Shown here: positions 26,502 through 35,790 of the stretch, one piece after another
How positions within the stretch are numbered: the stretch's first letter is position 1
Layout: every line of letters begins with the position of its first letter
Source of the DNA: Desulfosalsimonas propionicica
GTDB taxonomy: Bacteria; Desulfobacterota; Desulfobacteria; Desulfobacterales; Desulfosalsimonadaceae
Assembly (NCBI RefSeq): GCF_013761005.1
Contig: NZ_JACDUS010000002.1
Span: forward strand, 124,001-188,000
Reading direction: 5' to 3'
DNA length: 64,000 nucleotides
Translations under genes and position numbers: made by a program
Notes under the pieces: generated by a model
Database searches by the model: none
What the model was told of the DNA's origin: nothing
Seen by the model: the letters and a program-made list of their open reading frames with translations, nothing else

Positions 26502-26541
26502 CCCGGCTTCCCCCTGAAATGCTCTCCGGCGGGGTGCCGGG
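26502..26541. terminator. GC-rich hairpin downstream of the DsrE-like gene
   Basis: CCCGGC (26502-26507) pairs with GCCGGG (26536-26541), with an inner CCCC/GGGG pairing. A run of seven A precedes it, giving a T tract only on the minus strand. It is probably a transcription end signal in the 391-bp gap 26480-26870, which otherwise holds only the cyclase promoter. Confidence 0.4.
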
Positions 26542-26810
26542 AAATAAAAACACGCTCCTTCCCCGGCCCCACATTCCCGTTTTGACGCGCACCTTCAATC
26601 TTTTTTCTGCTGACAGGCAGTTCGTGTTTTAGGCTTCCAATATGTTGTTCAGGCTTGTAAACCTGTTATTTTTTCGAGCATATGCTTAAAATATATCACA
26701 GTCTTGTCTGGATGCAAGCACAAACAATTATCCGGTGATATTGGCGTTATTTGCTTGCCTGCTATTTCGGTTTTTATTAACCGGTTGAAATCATATTTGT
26801 TTTTATATAG

Positions 26811-26838
26811 TTGACACATACCCGGATTCAGGTATAAA
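26811..26838 (+). promoter_or_regulatory. sigma-70 promoter of the cyclase gene
   Basis: TTGACA (26811-26816), 16-bp spacer, TATAAA (26833-26838). This is the best sigma-70 match seen in the window; the start would be near 26845, 26 nt before the ATG at 26871. Confidence 0.65.
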
Positions 26839-26870
26839 GGTGTTGGACCGTAAAATGGATATGAAAATCA

Positions 26871-28280
26871 ATGAAATGGCATTTCGGACATAAGCTGGCC
26901 CTGGTCATGACAGGCCTGGTGTTGATTGCCTCTTGTATTCTGGGTTATAGCCTGGTTCACAGGCAATTTGCGCTGCTGGAAAATCAGTTTGCGCAAACCG
27001 GAACCATGCTGGCATCACAGCTCAGCGCCGGTTCTGTGGAGGGCGTTTTTACCGAGGATGAGCTCGGGTTGGCCAGTCTGGTCAATTCCTTGAATGAAAA
27101 TCTTCCGGTGGCTGCCGCCGCCCTTGTCAGCCGGGATCATGAAATTCTTGCCCATGCCGGCAGAGATCTGCCCATGCATCAAAGAGATCTGCCCATGCAT
27201 CAAATTGAGAGTGCAGAAGCCATCCGAACCGGCGGATCGGTCAGGGGGCGGGGTGATATCGTCTGGTTTCATGCACCTGTTGTGTTTCAGAATGTGGTGG
27301 GGGCAACCGCGTGGGTGGGCCTGGATCGTTCGGAACTGGCAGCCGGTAAAAATCGCGTGGTCTATTCCGGGGCTATCGTGGTGGCCCTGCTGGTGCTCAC
27401 CATCACACTGGCGGCTATCCGTCTCGGCCGGAGTCTGGGAAAGCCGGTAAATGATATGATTCAGGGAGCCGAGGCCATTTCATCGGGTGACTACGGCTTT
27501 CGCATGCAGGACCACTATAAGGGCGAATTTGCCGCCCTGGCCGATGCGTTCAACCGCATGGCCGCCGACCTGGAGCAGAAGCTCCGGGTGGAGCGCACCT
27601 TTTCCCGCTTTGTCAGCAATCCGGTGGCGGCCCGGTACATGGACAAGGAACCCTCTGATCTTGGGCGGGAAGGCTGCCGGGAGGAGGCCAGCGTCCTGTT
27701 TGCCGACCTTTCCGGCTACACGGCTTTCAGTGAATCGCGCAGTCCTGAGGAAATCGCCAGGATATTAAATCTTTATTTTGCCAGGTTTGCAGAGATCTGC
27801 CATAGCTGCAACGGCAACGTGGACAAATATATCGGCGACTGCGCCATGATGGTATTCGGCTGTCCACAGCCCGATAAAGATCATCGTTACAACGCTATGA
27901 CATGTGCATTGCAGATCCAGCAGCGCATTGCAGCATTTAACGAAGAACGCAGAAGGGAAAATCTTCCTTGTCTGGATGTACGGGTGGGCATCAGCAGCGG
28001 CATTGTACTGGCGGGATTGTTTGGCTCCCATGATCGGCTTCAGTACACGGTGGTTGGACAGCCTGCCAACCTGGCTGCACGGTTGTGCGATCTGGCGGAT
28101 GCCGATCAGATACTGATTGACAGGGATTTTTATCAGCACGTTGCCGCCCGGTTCCCGGTCCAGGCGCATACAACCCGTCGCATCCAGGTCAAGGGTTTTA
28201 GCAATGGTGTTGAGGTGATGATCGTTAAAGGCTGGATGCACTGGTCTGATGCCGGAGCCGCTTTTCCGGCGAGCGCTTGA
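26871..28280 (+). CDS. membrane class III adenylate/guanylate cyclase
   Basis: A 469-residue protein: membrane helix 1 (about 8-28), a periplasmic sensor region of about 130 residues, membrane helix 2 (about 165-185, GAIVVALLVLTITLAAI), HAMP (RSLGKPVNDMIQGAEAISSG), then a class III cyclase domain. The two metal-binding aspartates are visible in SVLFADLSGYTAFSES and YIGDCAMMVFGCP, and the transition-state Asn/Arg region in VGQPANLAARLCDLAD. It should make cAMP (or cGMP) from the nucleoside triphosphate in response to a periplasmic or membrane signal. The periplasmic domain contains a perfect 7-residue tandem duplication (RDLPMHQ twice). No ribosome site is obvious. A lipoprotein gene follows 17 bp later, probably in the same operon. 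Confidence 0.88.
   Translation: MKWHFGHKLALVMTGLVLIASCILGYSLVHRQFALLENQFAQTGTMLASQLSAGSVEGVFTEDELGLASLVNSLNENLPVAAAALVSRDHEILAHAGRDLPMHQRDLPMHQIESAEAIRTGGSVRGRGDIVWFHAPVVFQNVVGATAWVGLDRSELAAGKNRVVYSGAIVVALLVLTITLAAIRLGRSLGKPVNDMIQGAEAISSGDYGFRMQDHYKGEFAALADAFNRMAADLEQKLRVERTFSRFVSNPVAARYMDKEPSDLGREGCREEASVLFADLSGYTAFSESRSPEEIARILNLYFARFAEICHSCNGNVDKYIGDCAMMVFGCPQPDKDHRYNAMTCALQIQQRIAAFNEERRRENLPCLDVRVGISSGIVLAGLFGSHDRLQYTVVGQPANLAARLCDLADADQILIDRDFYQHVAARFPVQAHTTRRIQVKGFSNGVEVMIVKGWMHWSDAGAAFPASA
27162..27203 (+). repeat. 21-bp perfect tandem duplication inside the cyclase gene
   Basis: The unit AGAGATCTGCCCATGCATCA plus one A occurs twice head to tail (27162-27182 and 27183-27203), keeping frame and adding RDLPMHQ. 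It probably arose by slippage. Confidence 0.9.
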
Positions 28281-28297
28281 AAGGGCGGATTGCAAAA

Positions 28298-29224
28298 ATG
28301 ATGCGTGGCTTGGTTGTTTTTATTCTTTTTCTGATGGCCTCTGTTAGCTTACATGGGTGCGCGGGTTTTGTAAAACAGCCGGCCTGCACGGGCGATCGGC
28401 AGGAATGCATCGGGCAGAGCCTTGACCGGGCGCAGGCATATGCAGAAGACAACCGGCTGGCAAAGGCGATCAGCGAGATTCAAAGGGCCCGTGACCGGTT
28501 TCCGGATGCGCCGGTGCTGAGAGAGAAGTTTAAGCAATACGAGTCCTTGCGCCGGCAGATCATTTTTGACAATGAACTGGAATTGCTGCTGGAGCGGGGC
28601 CGCTATCTGCTGGCCATCCGCGACAACCGGGAAAATCTGTTTTATGCCCGGCATGACAACTATGAATCGCGCCGCAGGTACCGGGAATTTGAAGAAGCTG
28701 TTGAGCAGACCGCCAGCCGGCTTTTTGAAAAGGGGCAGCAGGCCATCAGGGACCGGGAATTCGGGATGGCCGGCCGGGTTCTGGGCCTTTCAAACCGTCT
28801 GGTGTCAAGCACCGCCGCCCGGAATCTGCTTGCAGAAATTCATTTTCACCGCCAGGACCTGCGGATTGAATCCAGCCGGCAGGAAGAAACCCGAAACGAG
28901 GAAAAGTGGTCCATCATGGCCCGGGATTTCAACCAGGCCATGGAAAACGGCAACCTGCCGGCGGCCCAAAAAATCCTTGCAGAAATGCAGGCGGTCAAGC
29001 CAGGGCAGGTCAAGGACCGGCGCCGGCGGCTGGAGAACCGGATTGACAAGGAAGTCGAAACCCTGCTGGAGCGCGGCCGGTTTCTGTATACCCGCGGCGA
29101 CCTGCAAAAGGCTTTGAAAACCTGGGAGCAGGGCCTGGAACTCAAGCCCGATGACCCCAAACTGCAGCAAAACATTCGCCGGGCCAGAACCTTTCTGGAC
29201 AATCTCGACCGCTGGAGAAATTGA
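28298..29224 (+). CDS. TPR-like lipoprotein
   Basis: A 308-residue protein with a lipoprotein signal peptide (MMRGLVVFILFLMASVSLHGC, lipobox LHGC). The rest is helical and repetitive: SLDRAQAYAEDNRLAKAISE, FNQAMENGNLPAAQKILAEM and FLYTRGDLQKALKTWEQGLE followed by LKPDDPKLQQ are TPR-like helix pairs. Two copies of a LLERGR motif (ELLLERGRYLLA and ETLLERGRFLYT) suggest an internal duplication. The protein is likely a periplasmic or outer-membrane scaffold. It follows the cyclase by 17 bp, so the pair is probably co-transcribed; whether it feeds the cyclase sensor is unknown. The frame opens at TTG 28277, but ATG 28298 begins the signal peptide. Confidence 0.75.
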   Translation: MMRGLVVFILFLMASVSLHGCAGFVKQPACTGDRQECIGQSLDRAQAYAEDNRLAKAISEIQRARDRFPDAPVLREKFKQYESLRRQIIFDNELELLLERGRYLLAIRDNRENLFYARHDNYESRRRYREFEEAVEQTASRLFEKGQQAIRDREFGMAGRVLGLSNRLVSSTAARNLLAEIHFHRQDLRIESSRQEETRNEEKWSIMARDFNQAMENGNLPAAQKILAEMQAVKPGQVKDRRRRLENRIDKEVETLLERGRFLYTRGDLQKALKTWEQGLELKPDDPKLQQNIRRARTFLDNLDRWRN

Positions 29225-29331
29225 TATTTTGCTGCCCCGGTTTGACATTTCAAGGTTCCGGGGCTACCATTGGCCTGTATTTAAACGAAGTTTTCGTGAT
29301 TTATAAAGGTTTTTAAAAGGAGGCGTTTGGG

Positions 29332-30294
29332 ATGTCAGACAATGAAATATATGATCTGGTGATCATCGGCGGCGGTCCCGGAGGGCTGTCCGCAGCCATT
29401 TATGCCATGCGGGGGGCATTAAAGACGGTGCTGGTTGAAAAAGGCGCTCCCGGCGGGCAGATCAACCTTTCAGACGAAGTGGAAAACTATCCGGGTTTTA
29501 CCCGCATCAGCGGGGCCGAACTGGCCATGCAGTTTGCCGAGCATGCCGCATCCTACGGCTTAGAGCAGGTCTCAGACGAGGTCACCGCAGTGGAGCCGGG
29601 CCTTGATTTTCACACCGTGCGCCTGGCCGGAGGCCGGCAGATCAGTACCCATGCGGTGGTTCTGGCCACCGGCGGCAGTCCCCGCCAGCTCGGGGTGCCC
29701 GGGGAAAATACGCTATACGGTAAAGGGGTTTCTTATTGTGCCGTGTGCGACGGATTTTTTTTCAGGGACAAGAACGTGGCCGTGGTCGGCGGCGGTGATT
29801 CCGCATGCGAGGAGGGGCTTTATCTGGCCAAGCTGGCAAAACAGGTTTATATCATCCATCGCAGAGATGCCCTGCGCGCCAGCATGATTCTGCAAAAGCG
29901 CGTGGAAGATGACTGCAACATGGAAGTGCTCTGGAATTCGGTGGTATCCGAGATTCAGGCAGATGAATCCGGGGTGAACAATCTGCGCTTAAAAGACACC
30001 CAGACCGGTGAGCAGCGGGATCTCCCCATCGACGGGGTTTTCATTTTTATCGGGTTTGTGCCCAACAATGAGCTGGTGCCTGCAGGGGTGAAGCTTAATC
30101 CCGAGGGGTTTGTGGTCACAGACGAGCAGTGCGCCACCAGCATTGCCGGCATTTATGCCATCGGGGATTTGCGGGAGAAATACGCCCGCCAGATCGTTTT
30201 GTCCTGTGCTGACGGGTGCATGGCTGCGCTGGCCGCAGCCCATTATGTTGAAAACCGCAAGGCCAAGGCCAAAGAAGAGGCCTGCGAAATCTAG
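29332..30294 (+). CDS. trxB: thioredoxin reductase
   Basis: A 320-residue low-molecular-weight thioredoxin reductase. It has the FAD motif LVIIGGGPGGLSAAIYAMR, the redox pair in SYCAVCDGFFFRD, the NAD(P)H motif VAVVGGGDSACEEGLYLAKL, and the C-terminal FAD contact FIGFVPNNELV ... GIYAIGDLREKYARQIV. It reduces thioredoxin with NAD(P)H in the cytoplasm. The arrangement HRRDALRAS suggests NADPH-type binding (HRR), although some Desulfobacterota enzymes use other donors. AAAAGGAGG precedes the ATG. It stands alone between the lipoprotein and a family A repeat. Confidence 0.93.
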   Translation: MSDNEIYDLVIIGGGPGGLSAAIYAMRGALKTVLVEKGAPGGQINLSDEVENYPGFTRISGAELAMQFAEHAASYGLEQVSDEVTAVEPGLDFHTVRLAGGRQISTHAVVLATGGSPRQLGVPGENTLYGKGVSYCAVCDGFFFRDKNVAVVGGGDSACEEGLYLAKLAKQVYIIHRRDALRASMILQKRVEDDCNMEVLWNSVVSEIQADESGVNNLRLKDTQTGEQRDLPIDGVFIFIGFVPNNELVPAGVKLNPEGFVVTDEQCATSIAGIYAIGDLREKYARQIVLSCADGCMAALAAAHYVENRKAKAKEEACEI

Positions 30295-30344
30295 GCGTCA
30301 GGCTGCTGGTTTGTTGACCTGCCTGTTTTTTATCCTGCAACCAA

Positions 30345-30469
30345 GATGGCCCCGGAAAAAGTCCAATATCTGCGTTACGCGCGATTCCTCAGAATTGTCA
30401 CGTACGGATAAGTACGCTGCATTCTTTGGAATCGCGCAAGCCTTGATCTTGAACTTTTACGGCGCCATC
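30345..30469 (+). repeat. family A dispersed repeat, copy A1
   Basis: 125 bp, from GATGGC to GCCATC, with core CAATATCTGCGTTACGCGCG and GCGCAAGCCTTGATCTTGAA. The inner stem pairs GCGCGATTCC with GGAATCGCGC. A further end-like piece (TTTTTACGAAACCATCAA) continues to 30498, right before the ribosome site of the acylase gene. Confidence 0.85.
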
Positions 30470-30515
30470 TAAAAAATTACTTTTTACGAAACCATCAACC
30501 AAGGAGCAAGTCACC

Positions 30516-32927
30516 GTGAAATGGATCAGGGGTCTTGTTGCCGGGGCAGCTGTTTTGTTGCTTGCCGCCGGGGGCGTCTATCTGGGGCTTTTGTATTTCA
30601 ATGATTACAAAAAGGACGGTGAACTGGAGATTTCCGGGCTCAGTGCGCCGGTTACGGTCAAGCGGGATGAAAAGCAGATGGCCTATGTTTATGCGGAAAA
30701 CCTTCCGGACGCCCTTAAAGCCCAGGGGTTTGTGACCGCCCAGGACCGGTTGTTTTCCATGCACCTGGCCCGACTGGTGGCCCAGGGCCGGGTCTGTGAG
30801 CTGGCCGGGGCGGAGGCCAGGGCGCTGGACATTAAAATGCGCACCATCGGCCTGCATCGAATCGCCAAAAAGCAGGCGCAACTCTTGGATAACAAAACCC
30901 GCCGCTTTTTTGAGGCCTATGTGGCCGGCATTAACGCCTTTATTGAAAAAACCCCCAAAGACGTTCACCTGGCTTTCCGGCTGGCCGGCATCGAGCCTGA
31001 ACCCTGGAACGTCGCCGATTCGCTTTCGATTCTCTATTACATGGCCTGGAGTACATCCGCCAACCTGAGCACGGAAATCACGGCCCTGGGGCTTCTGGAA
31101 GCCGTGGGTCCGGACCGGATCCGGCAGGTTCTGCCGGTGAATATCAATCCGGATGATCCGGAGGATGACGGAGATTTCGATTACCAACTGCCCCGGGATC
31201 TTCTGATTTACAGGCAAGCCGCCGTTGGCGGCCCGGCCTGCCGCGGTGAAAGACGGCCGCCCATGCGCCTGGATCTGGGCAGCAACAACTGGGCGGTGAG
31301 TCCGGTGCTTTCCGGCGGCAGCGGGGCGATTCTGGCCGGAGACCCGCATCTGGATCCCAGGCTGCTGCCGGGTGTCTGGTATCCCCTGGGAATCATTACC
31401 CCGGAGATTCGTTCCGTGGGCGTCAACATTCCGGGACTGCCGGGAATGGCCATGGGCCGCACCCAACACGTCAGCCTGGCCATGACCAACAACTACGGTG
31501 ACATGCAGGATCTTTACGTGGAAACCGTGGATCCGGACAATCCGGATCATTACATGGAAGGCGGGGATTCGGTGCCGTTTGAAAGCATCACTGAAATCCT
31601 GCGCATCAAGGACAAGGATGCCCCGGGCAATATGCGCGAAGAAAAAATAGACATTCGCCGCACCCGCAGGGGGCCAGTGGTGTCCGGTGTGTTTTCCGGG
31701 CTGGATTCAGATCGCGTCATCACCCTTCGCTGGGCGCCGGCAGAAACCATGTCTTCAGAAATCGGACTGGCTGACGTGATCACTGCACAATCCGACGCGG
31801 ATCTGCATGATGCCGTTTCCCGGATTCCCATGCTGTGTCTCAACTGGGTGTTTGCCGACAGCCGGGGAAATATCGGATACCGGGCCTCTGGCAAAATTCC
31901 GGTTCGCGCAGACAATGACGGCACTTTCCCGCGCAAGGTCACAGACGACAGGGACAATTGGGTCAGTTGGATTTCGCAAAACCAGATGCCCCACAGCAGC
32001 AATCCGGAAAGAAACTGGCTGGGCACCTGCAATCACAAAACTGTGGCCGCAGATTATCCCTTTTATTATTCCTCATTTTTCGCCCCCTCCTATAGGTATG
32101 AGCGCCTGAAAGAACTTATGGCCGGCCCCGGGCCAAAGGACGCGGATGCCCACTGGCAGTACCAGCGTGATACCTTTAATTCCATGGCTGAAAAGATTGC
32201 CCCGGTCATGGCCCGGGCCCTTCTGGCCGGCGATGAGACCCGGAAGATGGGACAAATCCTTGCAGACTGGGATTTTTTTGATGACGCAGACCAGGCAGCC
32301 CCTGCAGTGTTTCAGTCCGTGTATATCCGATTTGCAAGGCTTGTGTTTGAAGATGAACTCGGGTCCGAAACCGCTCAAAGAATGCTCAATAACTGGTATT
32401 TCTGGCAGGAGCGGCTTCAGCAGATGGTGCTTTCCGGCCGGTCTCCGTGGTTTGACAACAAAAAGACCCCGGAGAAAACCGAAACCATGGCTGAACTTTT
32501 CAGGCAGGCGGCCGTGCAGGCCCGTGATGCGCTGCAGGATGCCCTTGGAACAGACATGGATCAATGGCAGTGGGGAAAGATCCATACCCTGGAACTGGTC
32601 CATCCGGTCCGGCGTCAGGGGTTGGGCAAGACCCTGCTGGGCACCGGCCCCATGCCCATGCCCGGCTCCGGGGAAACGCTCTGCCGCGGCTGGTATGATT
32701 ACCAAAATCCCTTTGAGGTGACCCATTGTGCCTCGCTGCGCATGGTTGTTGACATGGCCGATGCGGACAAAGTGACCGCGGTTTTGCCCGGCGGTGTGAC
32801 CGGAAGACTTTTGAGTCCCCATCAAAAGGACCAGGTGGAAGCCTTTATGGAAGGCCGCAAACTCTACTGGTGGTTTAGCGACAGCGCCATTTCCGAAAAC
32901 ACTCAGCACACCCTGATACTCAGGTAA
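30516..32927 (+). CDS. penicillin acylase family (Ntn) amidohydrolase
   Basis: An 803-residue Ntn-hydrolase. An N-terminal hydrophobic segment (GLVAGAAVLLLAAGGVYLG) is a signal or anchor. The family pattern is clear: PVTVKRDEKQMAYVYAENLP, ALKAQGFVTAQDRLFSMHLA, then the self-cleavage site GSNNWAVSPVLSGG with the catalytic N-terminal Ser, followed by AILAGDPHLDPRLLPGVWYP and TRRGPVVSGVF. The precursor would be processed into alpha and beta chains in the periplasm. Substrates in this family are N-acyl amides such as penicillin G, acyl-homoserine lactones or peptides; none can be chosen here. The start is GTG 30516, with AAGGAG nine bases before. MaoC-like gene follows after 17 bp, probably co-transcribed. 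Confidence 0.9.
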   Translation: MKWIRGLVAGAAVLLLAAGGVYLGLLYFNDYKKDGELEISGLSAPVTVKRDEKQMAYVYAENLPDALKAQGFVTAQDRLFSMHLARLVAQGRVCELAGAEARALDIKMRTIGLHRIAKKQAQLLDNKTRRFFEAYVAGINAFIEKTPKDVHLAFRLAGIEPEPWNVADSLSILYYMAWSTSANLSTEITALGLLEAVGPDRIRQVLPVNINPDDPEDDGDFDYQLPRDLLIYRQAAVGGPACRGERRPPMRLDLGSNNWAVSPVLSGGSGAILAGDPHLDPRLLPGVWYPLGIITPEIRSVGVNIPGLPGMAMGRTQHVSLAMTNNYGDMQDLYVETVDPDNPDHYMEGGDSVPFESITEILRIKDKDAPGNMREEKIDIRRTRRGPVVSGVFSGLDSDRVITLRWAPAETMSSEIGLADVITAQSDADLHDAVSRIPMLCLNWVFADSRGNIGYRASGKIPVRADNDGTFPRKVTDDRDNWVSWISQNQMPHSSNPERNWLGTCNHKTVAADYPFYYSSFFAPSYRYERLKELMAGPGPKDADAHWQYQRDTFNSMAEKIAPVMARALLAGDETRKMGQILADWDFFDDADQAAPAVFQSVYIRFARLVFEDELGSETAQRMLNNWYFWQERLQQMVLSGRSPWFDNKKTPEKTETMAELFRQAAVQARDALQDALGTDMDQWQWGKIHTLELVHPVRRQGLGKTLLGTGPMPMPGSGETLCRGWYDYQNPFEVTHCASLRMVVDMADADKVTAVLPGGVTGRLLSPHQKDQVEAFMEGRKLYWWFSDSAISENTQHTLILR

Positions 32928-32944
32928 AAAGGAGCCTGTTTTTT

Positions 32945-33409
32945 ATGGCAAAAATCAGATTTGAAACTGTGGAACAACTGCAGGAAAAGATCGGAGAGGA
33001 ACTATCCGAGGGTGACTGGTATCCGGTCACCCAGGAGCAGATCAACCTGTTTGCCGAGGCCACTGGCGATTACCAGTGGATTCATCTGGATGAAAAACGT
33101 GCCGAAAAAGAATCGCCCTTTGGCGCCACCATTGCCCACGGGTTTTTGACCCTTTCTCTGCTCACCCGTTTGATGGGAGATACAATAGAGCTGCCGCGTG
33201 CCCAAATGACGGTCAATTATGGGTTAAACCGGGTCCGGTTTGCCGCGCCCGTGCCTGCCGGCAGCCGGGTCAGGCCCAGGATGACCCTTTTGGCAATCGA
33301 TGAGGTCACCGGCGGGGTGCAGCTGACCTGGCGGGTAATCATCGAGGTGGAAGGCAGTGAAAAGCCCGCCTGTATTGCAGAAACCCTGTCCCGGCTTTAT
33401 TTTGCCTGA
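32945..33409 (+). CDS. MaoC-family enoyl-CoA hydratase
   Basis: A 154-residue single hot-dog protein. The hydratase-2 motif is present: FAEATGDYQWIHLDEKRA, with the catalytic Asp and His, and GATIAHGFLTLSLL. It would hydrate 2-enoyl-CoA to the (R)-3-hydroxyacyl-CoA. Length is normal for a stand-alone MaoC dehydratase. AAAAAGGAG is upstream of the ATG. It is coupled to the acylase gene by a 17-bp gap, an unusual partner for a hydratase. A perfect 14-bp terminator hairpin lies after it. Confidence 0.9.
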   Translation: MAKIRFETVEQLQEKIGEELSEGDWYPVTQEQINLFAEATGDYQWIHLDEKRAEKESPFGATIAHGFLTLSLLTRLMGDTIELPRAQMTVNYGLNRVRFAAPVPAGSRVRPRMTLLAIDEVTGGVQLTWRVIIEVEGSEKPACIAETLSRLYFA

Positions 33410-33451
33410 GCACGGCCAAAGACCCCGGATCTTTTGTTTTAAATAAATCGA

Positions 33452-33487
33452 TTTGCCGATGGCCCGTTGCGTTGGGCCATCGGCAAA
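33452..33487. terminator. bidirectional terminator hairpin
   Basis: TTTGCCGATGGCCC (33452-33465) and GGGCCATCGGCAAA (33474-33487) pair perfectly over 14 bp around an 8-base loop. It lies between the convergent MaoC and prpE-like genes. Confidence 0.75.
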
Positions 33488-33514
33488 CCCGCATCATGGA
33501 GCGGCACAACGATA

Positions 33515-35422
33515 TCAGCGTCCTGTTTTTCCAAGGCCGATTTCGGCCAGCACTTCCCGGATTTCGTCCAGGATGGCCGGATCATCGATGGTGGCAGGGG
33601 TTTTGACTTCCTGCTGATCGGCGATACTCCGGATGGTGCCCCGCAGAATCTTGCCTGAGCGGGTTTTTGGCAGCCGTTTAACAACAGCGGCTTTTTTAAA
33701 TGCGGCCACCGGGCCGATCTGGTCACGCACCATGGCCACCACTTCCTTTAAAATCTCATCATTGCTTTTTTCCACACCGGCATTGAGCACAAGAAAACCC
33801 ACGGGCACCTGGCCCTTGAGTTCATCATGGACCCCGAGCACAGCGGCCTCGGCCACATCCGGATGGCCTGACAGCACTTCCTCCATGGCGCCGGTGGACA
33901 GGCGGTGGCCGGCCACGTTGATGATGTCATCTGTTCGCGACATCACGTAGATATAGCCCTCCTCGTCGACCATGCCGGCGTCCGCGGTTTTGTAATAGCC
34001 CGGATATTCCTTGAGATAGGCGTCAATGTAGCGCTGGTCGTTTTCCCACAAGGTGGGCAGGGCCCCCGGGGGAAGGGGCAGTTTGACGGACAGGGCCCCG
34101 ATTTCGCCCGGCGGCATTTCCTCGTTGGCTGCGTTCAGAACCTGGACATTCCATCCGGGAACCGCCTTGGTGGGAGAGCCGTATTTGACCGGAAAGAAGT
34201 GCAGCCCCATGCAGTTGGCGGCAATGGCCCAGCCGGTTTCGGTCTGCCACCAGTGGTCAATGACCGGAACGTTTAAATGCTTTTCCGACCACTGGATGGT
34301 GGCCGGATCAGAGCGCTCTCCGGCCAGAAACAGGATTTTGAAATTCGACAGGTCGTACTGGTGCAGCAGGTCCGCCTGGGGATCTTCGCGCCGTATAGCC
34401 CGGTAGGCTGTTGGCGCGGTAAACATGCATTTTACCTTGTGCTCGGAAATCACCCGCCAGAATACGCCGGCATCCGGGGTTCCCACGGGCTTTCCCTCAA
34501 AGAGCACCGTGGTGCATCCTTTAAACAGCGGGGCGTAGACAATGTAGGAATGGCCCACAACCCAGCCCACGTCAGAAGCCGCCCACCAGACATCATCTTC
34601 GTCAATGTCGTAAATGGCCTTCATGGTCCATTTCAGGGCCACCACGTGTCCGCCGTTGTCGCGGACCACGCCCTTGGGTTGGCCGGTGGTGCCCGAGGTG
34701 TAGAGGATATAAAGCGGATCTGTGGCTTCCACTGGCACGCAATCCACTGGATCGGCGTTTTTCATGCCTTCCTCCCAGTCCGAGTCCCGGTCCTCGGTAA
34801 GCGGTGCATGCTCCTGGGGGCGTTGATAGAGGATACAGGATTCAGGCTTGTGTTTTGACAGCCGGATGGCTTCATCCAGCAGCGGCTTGTAGGCAATGAC
34901 GCGCTGGCCTTCGATACCGCAGGATGCCGAGACCATGACTTTCGGCCGGGCGTCATCAATGCGGGTGGCAAGCTCTTTTGCGGCAAAACCACCGAAAACC
35001 ACCGAATGAATGGCCCCGATGCGGGCGCAGGCCAGCATGGCCACAAGGGCTTCGGGAATCATGGGCATATAGATGATCACCCGGTCGCCCTTGGTCACGC
35101 CTTTATTGGTCAGAACCCCGGCAAACCGGGCCACAATGTCGCGAAGTTCCGCATATGTGTATTTGCGTATAGTGTTTGTCACCGGGCTGTCATAGATCAG
35201 GGCGAGGTGCTCGCCCCGGCCCCGGTCATCCACGTGGAAATCCAGGGCATTGTAGCAGGTATTGATCATTCCGCCGGTAAACCACCTGTAGAGGGGCTTG
35301 TTGGAATCATCCAGCACCCGGTCCCATTTTTTAAACCAGTGGCAGTCTTCGGCAATTTCGCCCCAAAAGCCTTCCGGATCATTGAGGGAACGCTGGTAGG
35401 CCGCTTCATAGGCATTGGACAT
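33515..35422 (-). CDS. prpE: propionyl-CoA synthetase-like acyl-CoA ligase
   Basis: A 635-residue acetate/propionate-CoA ligase. It has the acetyl-CoA synthetase-type N-terminal domain (AYQRSLNDPEGFWGEIAE), the P-loop YILYTSGTTGQPKGVVRDNG, WWQTETGWAIAANCMG, YYKTADAGMVDEEGYIYVMS, RTDDIINVAGHRLSTGAMEE, and the catalytic Lys in LPKTRSGKILRGTIRSIA. The sequence GGHVVALKWTMKAIYDIDED is characteristic of PrpE rather than Acs. It activates propionate (or a short acid) with ATP and CoA in the cytoplasm; acetylation of the final Lys is a usual control in this family. ATG 35422 has AAAGGAG six bases upstream; the frame is open 75 bp further. Single-gene unit. Confidence 0.88.
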   Translation of the reverse strand: MSNAYEAAYQRSLNDPEGFWGEIAEDCHWFKKWDRVLDDSNKPLYRWFTGGMINTCYNALDFHVDDRGRGEHLALIYDSPVTNTIRKYTYAELRDIVARFAGVLTNKGVTKGDRVIIYMPMIPEALVAMLACARIGAIHSVVFGGFAAKELATRIDDARPKVMVSASCGIEGQRVIAYKPLLDEAIRLSKHKPESCILYQRPQEHAPLTEDRDSDWEEGMKNADPVDCVPVEATDPLYILYTSGTTGQPKGVVRDNGGHVVALKWTMKAIYDIDEDDVWWAASDVGWVVGHSYIVYAPLFKGCTTVLFEGKPVGTPDAGVFWRVISEHKVKCMFTAPTAYRAIRREDPQADLLHQYDLSNFKILFLAGERSDPATIQWSEKHLNVPVIDHWWQTETGWAIAANCMGLHFFPVKYGSPTKAVPGWNVQVLNAANEEMPPGEIGALSVKLPLPPGALPTLWENDQRYIDAYLKEYPGYYKTADAGMVDEEGYIYVMSRTDDIINVAGHRLSTGAMEEVLSGHPDVAEAAVLGVHDELKGQVPVGFLVLNAGVEKSNDEILKEVVAMVRDQIGPVAAFKKAAVVKRLPKTRSGKILRGTIRSIADQQEVKTPATIDDPAILDEIREVLAEIGLGKTGR

Positions 35423-35605
35423 AGTACACTCCTTTTGCTTGGGGTTGGAAGTTAATGGGTGAGACGGATAACTGAATGAAGAAACACTATAGCGCAATTC
35501 AAAACAAAGTTAAAGGGCTTAAACGACGTTTTTTTTAAACAATCCGGTTTCAAAAAAACGGTTTTATTGTTTTGTTGTGTTTTACAGGATTGCGTTGATA
35601 AGATT

Positions 35606-35730
35606 GATGGCGCCGTAAAAAGTGCAATATCTGCGTTACGCGCAATTTCTCAGAATTTCACGTACGGCTAAGTACTCTGCATTCTTCGAAATTGCGCAAG
35701 CCTTGATCTTGAACTTTTTACGGCACCATC
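35606..35730 (+). repeat. family A dispersed repeat, copy A2
   Basis: 125 bp in the 368-bp gap 35423-35790, GATGGCGCCGTAAAAAGTGC to TTTTTACGGCACCATC. The inner stem is GCGCAATTTC with GAAATTGCGC, a compensated change from A1. A further end piece (CTTTTACGGTGCCATCAA) runs to 35758. Confidence 0.85.
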
Positions 35731-35790
35731 TGAAATCAGACTTTTACGGTGCCATCAAGATTGGATTGCACAAAATAATCCGGAGGATCA

